Source: a virus
Reading direction: 5' to 3' (one strand)
Length of the DNA: 64,000 bases
Virus record (IMG/VR): IMGVR_UViG_3300037137_001027
Location: 1-64,000 of that record
Numbering within the stretch: the stretch's first letter is position 1; each line of letters opens with the position of its first letter. Below, piece by piece: positions 19,182-26,140 of the stretch. The notes below the pieces were generated by a model, which made no database searches, was not told the DNA's origin, and saw only the letters and a list, made by a program, of their open reading frames with translations. A program made the translations under genes and the position numbers.

Positions 19182-19986
19182 ACTCGCCAACTATGAATGT
19201 AAATACTTTTGTGCGAGCGGAGCGTTGGGGTTTGATGGACGGGGTTATTGGTGGGAGCGACCATTCATTACCCCTGACTGCCTGGCAGTTATAACAAAAA
19301 CCCTGACGTTTCTCCCAAGGAAAGGCAACTATCGCTGGTGGAAATTCTGGAAGACATTTAGAATTAACCGTAAGTATACGCTGAACGCTCTCGGATTGCC
19401 GAATCCAGGCTATGAATACTGGATTAAGAAGATATATCCGAGAATCCGACATAAGAATATTATACCATCCATCTGCCCATTCAATACGGACGAAGCAAGA
19501 GCGATGGTGTTAGCTCTGAATCCCCTTAGTATTCGGGCAATTGAAGTAAATATAAGTTGCCCGACCATAGAGACATTCGACCCAATCGAAATCATTCAGG
19601 CTGTATTGGTGGCTTCCAAACATCCAGTGATAGTCAAAATTGGCGTAAGTCATAACTATCTAAGGCTTTGCGAAGTGTTCCGCAACCGTATTATAATTGA
19701 CGCAATCAATACAGTGCCGTGGGGAGCGGTTCATAAGATACAATCACCGCTTTACCCACTTGAAGGTGGTGTTTCAAATGCTGATACGGCAAAGACTGCA
19801 CGATATGTTTTAACAGACATTAAGAAACGTTACCCTGGCATTCAGGTAATCAGTGGTAATGGTATCTTTGATTACGAAGAAGCGAAGTTAAGGTTTGATT
19901 TAGGTGCTAACGGAATTTCTTTTGGAACAGTATTTGTTCTGACTCCGTGGCGTCCTGAACAGATAATTAAAAGGTTAGAAAAATGA
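19174..19986 (+). CDS. Dihydroorotate dehydrogenase-like (PyrD-type) TIM-barrel protein
   Basis: 270 residues. Key segments match class 1 DHODH: an N-terminal ASGALGFDGRG, VNISCPTIE (the ELNISCPN strand), HPVIVKIGVSHN, and the C-terminal phosphate-binding ISGNGIF...LGANGISFGTVF. It probably binds FMN and acts on pyrimidines, or is a related oxidoreductase. Slightly shorter than cellular enzymes. The stop overlaps the next ATG. Confidence 0.7.
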   Translation: MIKLANYECKYFCASGALGFDGRGYWWERPFITPDCLAVITKTLTFLPRKGNYRWWKFWKTFRINRKYTLNALGLPNPGYEYWIKKIYPRIRHKNIIPSICPFNTDEARAMVLALNPLSIRAIEVNISCPTIETFDPIEIIQAVLVASKHPVIVKIGVSHNYLRLCEVFRNRIIIDAINTVPWGAVHKIQSPLYPLEGGVSNADTAKTARYVLTDIKKRYPGIQVISGNGIFDYEEAKLRFDLGANGISFGTVFVLTPWRPEQIIKRLEK

Positions 19987-20243
19987 AAATAGGTGACGAT
20001 GTTTATTATTGGGAAGCTTCCGAGGGGCTAAGACATTGCGATGTTTCCATAAAAAAAGGCAACGTTCTTAGCTTCGATGAGAATAGCGTTATGGTAATCA
20101 CTACCAAATTCTTTTTCCTCCAAAGGATTGAATCCTATCCCATTAAGAACTTATTTTCTAATCCTTATGAAGTTATGGAAGAATTAATTACTAGGTTGAA
20201 GAAAGGCAGTATTAGAAATTTTAACATAGGCTTCCGAAAATGA
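19983..20243 (+). CDS. Small hypothetical protein
   Basis: 86 residues, ATGA overlap with the DHODH-like gene. Starts MKIGDDVYYWEASEG, like small SH3-barrel-type phage proteins. No firm family. Confidence 0.6.
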   Translation: MKIGDDVYYWEASEGLRHCDVSIKKGNVLSFDENSVMVITTKFFFLQRIESYPIKNLFSNPYEVMEELITRLKKGSIRNFNIGFRK

Positions 20244-20392
20244 GAACGCTCATTACAATGCAGATGTTTTTGCGAGTTAAAGACCTGGCTGGCGATGCTA
20301 TTGAGTTGGGTGTCGCCAGGGGCGATACTACTTTCCCCTTAGCAAACTTAATGCGGGCGTTTTACAATGAAAAAATCCAAGAAAATGTATAG
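20240..20392 (+). CDS. Small hypothetical protein, 50 residues
   Basis: A 50-residue frame with an ATGA overlap with the upstream gene and a 26-base overlap with the downstream one; starts MRTLITMQMFLRVKDLAGD. Overlap architecture supports it. Confidence 0.55.
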   Translation: MRTLITMQMFLRVKDLAGDAIELGVARGDTTFPLANLMRAFYNEKIQENV

Positions 20393-20552
20393 ACTTGCTT
20401 TAGCCATTGGCTTATTGATCTGTCCTGTTATGATTATGACGGACAGAGAAAGTCTTAAAAACATCTGGCTTGTTGGCATTCTTGCCGCCGTCACATTGGT
20501 TATGGTAAGTATCGGTTTCTACGCAATTAAACTTGAAGAACGAGGTGAGTGA
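20367..20552 (+). CDS. Small membrane protein
   Basis: 61 residues with a short basic N-terminus and two hydrophobic segments (about 9-25 and 33-53), so a likely two-pass inner-membrane protein. Function unknown; it lies among early genes. Confidence 0.65.
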   Translation: MKKSKKMYRLALAIGLLICPVMIMTDRESLKNIWLVGILAAVTLVMVSIGFYAIKLEERGE

Positions 20553-20626
20553 TGGGCTGGTTATGCAAGAAAGGTGATACTGTACAGGCGTTGAAAGGCT
20601 GGGAAACATGGCTAGAGAAACCATAA
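20552..20626 (+). CDS. Mini-ORF, 24 residues
   Basis: Starts by TGATG overlap with the membrane protein and ends inside the next gene. Starts MGWLCKKGDT. Kept only because of the coupled start; it may not be real. Confidence 0.3.
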   Translation: MGWLCKKGDTVQALKGWETWLEKP

Positions 20627-21102
20627 GGGAACATGGAAGACCTTGGTACGCCCGTAGGCATAGACTAAAAAATAATGTCGAGCCTGGCGATCAACCACTG
20701 GTTGAGCCTGGCGATCAACCACTGGTTGCACCAAAATACAGTAGCCGTGATAAGGACATTGAGCGACTTCGCCAAATAGAAATGTTAAGTAGGCAGCATG
20801 AACAACATCGTCTCTTAAAAGAAGCGGGTAAGCCCCCACAACATTGTTTGTTGTTTAAGCAACCCAAACGACGGCAAGAATTAAATAAACCATTACCGCC
20901 GATTCCCACAGATAATAGGATATGTTGTAAATGCAAGGATCATTTTCCATTCCATTTGTTGTCGATTATAGAAGGAAGTCCTGTATGCGGCATATGCTTG
21001 TTAAGGGAGATTTATAAGGACTTTCATTTACTGTCTGTGCAACAATTAAAAATGTACGATGCTACTATCAAGTACAACAAACACAGAAACGATCTTTTTT
21101 AA
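20608..21102 (+). CDS. Zinc-finger protein with perfect internal duplication
   Basis: 164 residues. A duplicated octapeptide (EPGDQPLV twice) near the N-terminus, a basic helical middle, and a C-terminal CCKC...CGIC zinc site. Function unknown. The stop TAA overlaps the next ATG. Confidence 0.65.
   Translation: MARETIREHGRPWYARRHRLKNNVEPGDQPLVEPGDQPLVAPKYSSRDKDIERLRQIEMLSRQHEQHRLLKEAGKPPQHCLLFKQPKRRQELNKPLPPIPTDNRICCKCKDHFPFHLLSIIEGSPVCGICLLREIYKDFHLLSVQQLKMYDATIKYNKHRNDLF
20680..20727 (+). repeat. Perfect 24-bp tandem duplication
   Basis: The 24-base unit beginning GAGCCTGGCGATC occurs twice in direct succession (20680-20703, 20704-20727), in frame within the zinc-finger gene. Confidence 0.9.
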
Positions 21103-21371
21103 TGGAAATTTGGCACGGCTACCCCCGCAAGGTAGTCGGAAATAAACAAGCCTGTGTGTTCCCTATGACCTACGGCAAGGGCCGCGTCTGTATAGGTCCA
21201 AAGGATGCTCTAACCTACGATAAAGGTTACTGATATGAAGAACATGATGCTGCGGTCGCAGCACTAGAATCCTGGGATGGCAAAAGCGAACCTGATGGCT
21301 GGTTCAGGTGTCCCAATGATGGAAGACGTAGACCAGACGGCGATCCTACTAAAGAGTATTATGAACCATGA
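21102..21371 (+). pseudogene. Small gene interrupted by an in-frame TGA
   Basis: From the ATG at 21102 (TAATG overlap) the frame runs 43 codons to a TGA at 21231-21233, then continues in the same frame for 45 protein-like codons (YEEHDAAVAALESWDG, WFRCPNDGRRRPDG) to a TGA at 21369-21371 that overlaps the next gene's ATG. Both halves look coding and both ends show normal gene coupling, so this is one 90-codon gene with an internal TGA. It could be inactivated, read through, or carry a sequencing error. Confidence 0.65.
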
Positions 21372-21589
21372 GCGCACTTTTGAAAATTCCATCGCTCGAA
21401 GACTCAGACAAAGAAATTTCTGTTGAGATTATGCAGGGCGATGGTTCTGGCGGTCTTTCTTATACGATCTTAACTATTGACGATGGTAAGAAAGAACATA
21501 AAATTGTTTTAGACCTTAAACAAACTGAGATATTAGGTTTGTTTTTGATAGATGGTGTGAGAACCGAACAGGAATTAGTAGACAAATAA
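21368..21589 (+). CDS. Small hypothetical protein
   Basis: 73 residues, acidic, ATGA overlap with the interrupted gene upstream. No family recognised. Confidence 0.6.
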   Translation: MSALLKIPSLEDSDKEISVEIMQGDGSGGLSYTILTIDDGKKEHKIVLDLKQTEILGLFLIDGVRTEQELVDK

Positions 21590-21600
21590 GAGGCTACCAG

Positions 21601-21798
21601 ATGACTCCCCAAGAGATATTTGAATTCATTCGGGATAATTTGAGCCTGGATTTGGCCGAAGATAGTGGGCGTGACTATGGGGGGCCAAACGGCATGTATA
21701 ACTTCCGTAGTTTTAGGCTAAAGTTAAATTTAACTAACCCAGCCACGGGGAAAGTGGAAGTAATATCTGAACATCAGTTCAGTATCGACTCTAATTGA
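21601..21798 (+). CDS. Small hypothetical protein
   Basis: 65 residues. Its TGA stop is formed by the TTGAGG part of GTACTAA element copy 4. Function unknown. Confidence 0.6.
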   Translation: MTPQEIFEFIRDNLSLDLAEDSGRDYGGPNGMYNFRSFRLKLNLTNPATGKVEVISEHQFSIDSN

Positions 21799-21809
21799 GG
21801 TTGTACTAG
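21794..21809 (+). promoter_or_regulatory. GTACTAA element copy 4 (variant TACTAG)
   Basis: ATTGAGGTTGTACTAG: one mismatch in the core. The stop codon of the upstream gene lies inside it; the next ATG is 20 bases downstream. Confidence 0.65.
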
Positions 21810-21829
21810 ATCAGACATTGAGGTGTAAC

Positions 21830-22015
21830 ATGAAAGCACACGAACTAACTCGTCCTGGTCACGGCGTCAAGAAGTTTTGCCTAAAGAATGGGCGGGTCTT
21901 CTGGACTAAGGCACACATGAACGGCGACCGTCGCCGTGTTTGTATCTCCCGCAAGGAAAAGGGGCAAGAAATTAAGCGGTATATTGGACCGCACACTGAG
22001 GTAATTCCAGTATGA
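21830..22015 (+). CDS. Small basic hypothetical protein
   Basis: 61 residues from the ATG at 21830 (aggtg upstream). Basic, with VFWTKAHMNGDRRRVCISRKEKG. Possibly nucleic-acid binding. Overlaps the next gene by 4 bases. Confidence 0.6.
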   Translation: MKAHELTRPGHGVKKFCLKNGRVFWTKAHMNGDRRRVCISRKEKGQEIKRYIGPHTEVIPV

Positions 22016-22620
22016 CCAAAGAAGAATTAGATCGGCAAATAGCGCTAATTGTCACGCAAAAATTCATTGGGAAGAGAGACGGGAATATGATAAGGGAATT
22101 AGCGAAAAAGTTAGCAGAAAAAGCACACGAAGGACAGTTTCGGAAGTGGTCTAATCCGCCGCAACCATATATTGTTCATCCTATTAGGGTTGCGGACAAG
22201 GTTGCTTCTCTTAAAGGTACAAACGACATTGATGTATCGGCAGCTTACCTCCACGATGTTCTGGAAGATTGTGGGGAACAATACGCTCCGAAAATCTTGG
22301 AGTTATGTGGTGAAGAAGTCTTGAATTTAGTACGAGAATTGACCTTTGAAACGGAAGGTGCGGAGTGGGCGGGTAAGCCGCGAGCGGAAAAGAATAAGGT
22401 TCGCTTCGCTCACATGCGTTCGATGAGTCCCCGAAGCCAAGTCATTAAATTGGTTGACCGCTGGGACAATCTGCTTGATATGAAGAACGCGCCGCACAAG
22501 CTGATTCATAAGACCGTGGACGAATCTTATGTTCTCTTGGAAATCTGCGGTCCTGCGGACCCTGATATGGCAAAGGAATTAGAGACTGTTATCAAGAAGG
22601 TCGAGAAGGGGCGTGCATAG
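22012..22620 (+). CDS. HD-domain (p)ppGpp hydrolase-like protein (SpoT/MESH1 type)
   Basis: 202 residues. AHEGQFRKW...PYIVHPIRVADKV and AAYLHDVLEDCGE are the signature blocks of the RelA/SpoT/MESH1 hydrolase domain (conserved H, HD and ED residues). No synthetase domain is present, and the length fits a stand-alone small alarmone hydrolase. It likely cleaves (p)ppGpp or a related nucleotide, which could blunt the host stringent response or alarmone-based defence; that is inference. Confidence 0.75.
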   Translation: MTKEELDRQIALIVTQKFIGKRDGNMIRELAKKLAEKAHEGQFRKWSNPPQPYIVHPIRVADKVASLKGTNDIDVSAAYLHDVLEDCGEQYAPKILELCGEEVLNLVRELTFETEGAEWAGKPRAEKNKVRFAHMRSMSPRSQVIKLVDRWDNLLDMKNAPHKLIHKTVDESYVLLEICGPADPDMAKELETVIKKVEKGRA

Positions 22621-22871
22621 TGCCATACTTAGGTGACATATACACCTTTGAAGAAATCGTAGAGAAGTTCCGCACCAAGGAATGGGACGTGAACAAGTGG
22701 AACTTCTGCATCTGTTATGAGCGGAATGACGCTGGCGAGCGTGTATTCGGTGCTTATATCATGGGCGAAGGTGCTGAGCAGCGATTGACTAGCAAGCATG
22801 GATTCGCTACTGAACAAGAGATTAAAGACTTGTATCATTCCTTGGGTGTCAAGCGTATATTGCCAATTTGA
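22620..22871 (+). CDS. Hypothetical protein (GTG start)
   Basis: 83 residues. GTG start overlapping the previous TAG. Its C-terminal KDLYHSLGVKR resembles KELYQTLGVKN in the product of the gene at 29862, so the two may share a small domain. Confidence 0.6.
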   Translation: MPYLGDIYTFEEIVEKFRTKEWDVNKWNFCICYERNDAGERVFGAYIMGEGAEQRLTSKHGFATEQEIKDLYHSLGVKRILPI

Positions 22872-22878
22872 GGACAAT

Positions 22879-23247
22879 ATGAAGTACGTTAATCTGACTC
22901 CCCATGAAATTTCGGTCGATGTAGACGCTGTGCGTATCTCTATTCCTTCTACGGGGGACTGCCGTGTTGCTGTCACAACCGTTGATGAAGGAAAAACTTT
23001 AGAGCTTCTGAACGAAGCTGGTATGAAATTTAAGGTGCCTTTGGTCCGTAATAATTACGGCGACATTGAAGGACTGCCAAAGCAGGAACCTGATACTGTC
23101 TATATCGTTAGCCTGATCGTCCTGAATGCTCTTAAAACTAAGGGGCGACTCGGCTACCGTCCCGACGTGGTTGCGCCTGATAGTGGTCCTTCGGCTATCC
23201 GAGAAAATGGTAAAATCGTGGCTGTGAGACAGTTTGTAAGAAATTAG
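22879..23247 (+). CDS. Conserved NLTPHEI-type protein
   Basis: 122 residues from the ATG at 22879 (gagga upstream). The pattern NLTPHEI...IPSTGDCRV...YGDIEGLP......TVYIVSLIVLNAL...R.DVVAPD is that of a widespread uncharacterised family in phages and bacteria. Function unknown. Confidence 0.65.
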   Translation: MKYVNLTPHEISVDVDAVRISIPSTGDCRVAVTTVDEGKTLELLNEAGMKFKVPLVRNNYGDIEGLPKQEPDTVYIVSLIVLNALKTKGRLGYRPDVVAPDSGPSAIRENGKIVAVRQFVRN

Positions 23248-23302
23248 ATATCATTTCTATAGTGGCGGTGCTGACGAGAAGGAAGGATACGCTGAGTGGC
23301 AA

Positions 23303-23461
23303 ATGATGGAAGAAGCTATCAAGAATTGCCGTAAAGTAAAGAGCGAATGGTATCGTTGTTACACTTTTGATGCTATTTGCCGTCAGGCCCGTTGCCGTAC
23401 CGCTCGTAAGTTGATCGAAAATAAGGAAATTACACCTGAACAATTAGAGGATCATCGGTGA
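23303..23461 (+). CDS. Small hypothetical protein; coding frame extends upstream without an ATG
   Basis: 52 residues from the ATG at 23303. The frame is open and protein-like further back to about 23243 (YHFYSGGADEKEGYAEWQ) but has no standard start there, so the gene may use a rare start or be 5'-damaged. GTGA overlap with the next gene supports the 3' end. Contains CRQARC. Confidence 0.5.
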   Translation: MMEEAIKNCRKVKSEWYRCYTFDAICRQARCRTARKLIENKEITPEQLEDHR

Positions 23462-23640
23462 GCGAAAGATCAAAATACAAACGAAGCAAAATGGGTCACT
23501 TGCCTGGCAACATTAGCAAGGGTAAGAAAGTCGCCATGTTAGAAGGCGAGAATACCAACGTCGCCAAATCGTATCGTAAAGATTTCCAAAAGAAGGCGAA
23601 TAGAAAGTTTCGCCACAATAAAGGGACCAATCATGAGTGA
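23458..23640 (+). CDS. Small basic hypothetical protein (GTG start)
   Basis: 60 residues, strongly basic (SERSKYKRSKMGH, KKANRKFRHNKG). Couples to both neighbours by overlap. Possibly RNA or DNA binding. Confidence 0.6.
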   Translation: MSERSKYKRSKMGHLPGNISKGKKVAMLEGENTNVAKSYRKDFQKKANRKFRHNKGTNHE

Positions 23641-24571
23641 AATTGTCCTAGTATTAGGCTATAATGCTGCTGGCAAAAGCACTTACGTCAAGGAATATAC
23701 CGATAAAGGCTATCATCGCCTTAATCGTGATGAGCTAGGTGGTAAACTCGACTCCCTACCGCAAATCCTTACAGATTTGTTTAAGAAGGGAACAAAGAGT
23801 TTCGTTCTCGATAACACCTACGTCAACGTCGAAAGCCGCAAGAGCATTATTGATTGCGGTAAGAAACTCGGTATTCCTGTTCGCGCCGTCTGGCTCACTA
23901 CGTCCTTTGAAGATGCTCAATTCAATGCTTGCCAGCGCATGATCCGCAAGGCTGGCCGTCTGCTTGATCCTGTCGATTTCAAGACAACTAAAGACCCCAA
24001 CCTCTTCCCGCCTGTTGCTCTCTTCACCTATAAAAAGAACTTTGAAGAACCAATGAAGAAAGAAGGGTTTTCGGACGTAGTTATAGTTCCTTTTGTCCGT
24101 AAGAAAGACCCCAAATACTGCAATAAGGCACTCATTTTGGACTATGATGATACGCTGCGGGTGACGGACAACAAACATGGTTATCCGACTAAGCCAAGCG
24201 AAGTAAAGATTCTTCCTGGCCGCAAAGAAAAGATTTCTGAATACGTTAAAAAGGGTTATAAGCTCTTGGGCGCATCCAATCAATCTGGTATTGCTAAGGG
24301 GGTTTTGACAGCGCAAGATGCAGTGGATTGTTTTGAAGAAACAAATCGGCAATTGGGGCATGAAATTGACTATTTCTTCTGCCGTCATTCGATTCCGCCT
24401 GTCGTTTGTTATTGCAGGAAACCCCACACAGGAATTGGGGTTCATTTCATTGAAAAGTATAAGTTAGATGCTTCGCAATGCTGGATGATCGGGGACGCCA
24501 CAAGCGATAAAACATTTGCGGCGCGTTGCGGGTTCAAATATATTGACCAAGCGGAGTTTTTCAATGGATGA
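23633..24571 (+). CDS. Polynucleotide kinase-phosphatase (T4 Pnkp-like)
   Basis: 312 residues. N-terminal P-loop kinase: GYNAAGKST (9-17) with a following LNRDE. C-terminal HAD phosphatase: motif I LDYDDTL (Asp170, Asp172), then LLGASNQSGI and a late MIGDATSDKTFAARCG. The kinase-then-phosphatase order and length match T4 Pnkp, which heals 5'-OH and 3'-phosphate ends, classically of cleaved tRNAs. It works naturally with the RNA ligase gene at 60827. Confidence 0.8.
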   Translation: MSEIVLVLGYNAAGKSTYVKEYTDKGYHRLNRDELGGKLDSLPQILTDLFKKGTKSFVLDNTYVNVESRKSIIDCGKKLGIPVRAVWLTTSFEDAQFNACQRMIRKAGRLLDPVDFKTTKDPNLFPPVALFTYKKNFEEPMKKEGFSDVVIVPFVRKKDPKYCNKALILDYDDTLRVTDNKHGYPTKPSEVKILPGRKEKISEYVKKGYKLLGASNQSGIAKGVLTAQDAVDCFEETNRQLGHEIDYFFCRHSIPPVVCYCRKPHTGIGVHFIEKYKLDASQCWMIGDATSDKTFAARCGFKYIDQAEFFNG

Positions 24572-24731
24572 AACCACAGCTATGCAAAGTCTTGAGGCTG
24601 CATTGAAGTCTGTTCAAGACCTTAAAGAAGAATATATCGCAATACAGGATTTTGATAATGCTGCCAAGTGGCGAGACATTGGCGATGCTATCAAGAAAAG
24701 CATCCTAATGACTAAGAGGCCAGTTAAATGA
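24564..24731 (+). CDS. Small UVR-motif-like protein
   Basis: 55 residues, overlapping the kinase gene by 8 bases. FDNAAKWRDIGDAIKK resembles the UVR motif (F..AA..RD.I..L) of UvrB/UvrC, a short helical hairpin used for protein contacts. No nuclease part. Confidence 0.5.
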   Translation: MDETTAMQSLEAALKSVQDLKEEYIAIQDFDNAAKWRDIGDAIKKSILMTKRPVK

Positions 24732-24741
24732 TTGCCTTACC

Positions 24742-24749
24742 CATAAATA
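24742..24749 (+). promoter_or_regulatory. T4-type late promoter-like octamer (CATAAATA)
   Basis: CATAAATAGG lies 4 bases before the ATG at 24754. If used like a T4 late -10, transcription would start at or next to the ATG. Confidence 0.45.
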
Positions 24750-24753
24750 GGGT

Positions 24754-25371
24754 ATGAAAAGGATATTCATAGGTGGCTATGCTACAAGCGGTAGCAGAGT
24801 ACCAGTAATGCTTTTGAAGAAAGCTGGTTACTATGTTGGTAAGGGTGTTAATGTAAGTTATGATTGCGGGGCAGGCACATTCCCCAACATCTTTCGTACA
24901 TGGATTTTAGATCAATCCGAAGAAAACGAAACAAAGTTAAAAGACTTTTTTGACGATCAGGTGCTTGGAAGGAATAATTGGGCATTGAAGCATGGACATA
25001 TGATGCTTATTATCCCCAAGTTAAAGAGTTGGTATCCTGGGAGTGAATTTATTTTAACGGTTAGACACCCACTTGACCAGATGAATAGGTGGCGGGGGTT
25101 TGATTTCCTAAAAGAAGAACGGTTGACCAGCGATATAGAACGACATGCTGAACTACATAATGAAGCCTTAAAACATACCGATTTACTTTGGAGATTGGAA
25201 GACGCATGTTTCGACACTGTAAACGCCATTGAAAGACTGTTTAAGTTCGCAGAAATAAACGATGATCCGAGTAAGTATGTGGATTTAATTAAGGTGTCGG
25301 AAACAGTAGGAACGTTCCGTAATCCAATTATTAAAAGGCTAGGTTATGAAAGTGACAGTGGATGGCGTTGA
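24754..25371 (+). CDS. Sulfotransferase-like protein
   Basis: 205 residues. The N-terminal IGGYATSGSRVPVMLLKKAG resembles the 5'-phosphosulfate loop and the central ILTVRHPLDQMNRW the 3'-phosphate-binding (RHP) motif of PAPS-dependent sulfotransferases. Likely transfers sulfate to a glycan or small molecule. Preceded by a late-promoter-like octamer, with no Shine-Dalgarno. Confidence 0.65.
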   Translation: MKRIFIGGYATSGSRVPVMLLKKAGYYVGKGVNVSYDCGAGTFPNIFRTWILDQSEENETKLKDFFDDQVLGRNNWALKHGHMMLIIPKLKSWYPGSEFILTVRHPLDQMNRWRGFDFLKEERLTSDIERHAELHNEALKHTDLLWRLEDACFDTVNAIERLFKFAEINDDPSKYVDLIKVSETVGTFRNPIIKRLGYESDSGWR

Positions 25372-25582
25372 GATGGATATTCCCCGTAAAATCAGTGCCG
25401 AAACACTGATAACGGAATATGCAAAAAGGTCATTAACAGGCGTTAGAGCCGTTCTTCACTATTTTGTTGATGGTGAAAGGCAGCGATTCTGGCCTATTGG
25501 CTGGAATGAGGTTATTGATAGTATTGAGGATGGCGACCGATTCGAGATAGAAATGGGCGAGTTAATTCCACCGCCTAACTAA
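25346..25582 (+). CDS. Small hypothetical protein
   Basis: 78 residues, overlapping the sulfotransferase-like gene by 26 bases. Starts MKVTVDGVEMDIP and ends in an acidic, proline-rich tail; could be a beta-grasp-type fold, but this is not certain. Confidence 0.55.
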   Translation: MKVTVDGVEMDIPRKISAETLITEYAKRSLTGVRAVLHYFVDGERQRFWPIGWNEVIDSIEDGDRFEIEMGELIPPPN

Positions 25583-25591
25583 TTTAATAGT

Positions 25592-26140
25592 ATGATTAGA
25601 ATACCATTAACTGCTAGAACAAACAATCTAGCCAAAGTCCTTGATAGAGTGATCTTCGATCATAAGATATTAAGGGAAGCAAATAACGCTGGTAGAATCG
25701 TTGGGGCATCTAATGATGCTCCAAAGTTATCAGAAGTAGACTTGGCGGAATGCAGGCAAAAAGGTGATATTGTCGTCGCTCCTGACGTTTATGCTTATTA
25801 TATCGAGAAGTTCGATGAGAATAAGGTCAAGGGAGCGGCAATGGCTTTATTCCCTAATAGTCCGTTAAAGTCTATTTCTGGCAGGTTCTTCTACCCGCCA
25901 AAAGGGTTTATGGGATGGCATACGAATTCCAATATGGAAGGTTGGCGGGTGTATGCGTCCTGGGCCGAAGAAGATAAACAGAGCTTTTTCCGCTACTCGC
26001 ACAAGAATAAGGTGCTGACAGAGTGGGAAGATAAGGGCTGGAACTTCCGAGCGTTTCAGGTAAAGAAACCAAACCTTTACTGGCATTGTGTTTACACCGA
26101 TTGCAACCGATATAGTTTTGGGTTTAGATTCGAGGGGTAA
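25592..26140 (+). CDS. 2OG-Fe(II) oxygenase-like protein
   Basis: 182 residues. FFYPPKGFMGWHTNSNMEGW looks like the first iron-binding segment of phage 2OG-Fe(II) dioxygenases (HxD/N plus a nearby GWR); a later WHCVYTDCNRYSFGFRF would supply the distal histidine and the 2OG-binding arginine. The Asp of HxD is Asn here, so activity is uncertain. Ends just before the NAD synthetase gene. Confidence 0.5.
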   Translation: MIRIPLTARTNNLAKVLDRVIFDHKILREANNAGRIVGASNDAPKLSEVDLAECRQKGDIVVAPDVYAYYIEKFDENKVKGAAMALFPNSPLKSISGRFFYPPKGFMGWHTNSNMEGWRVYASWAEEDKQSFFRYSHKNKVLTEWEDKGWNFRAFQVKKPNLYWHCVYTDCNRYSFGFRFEG

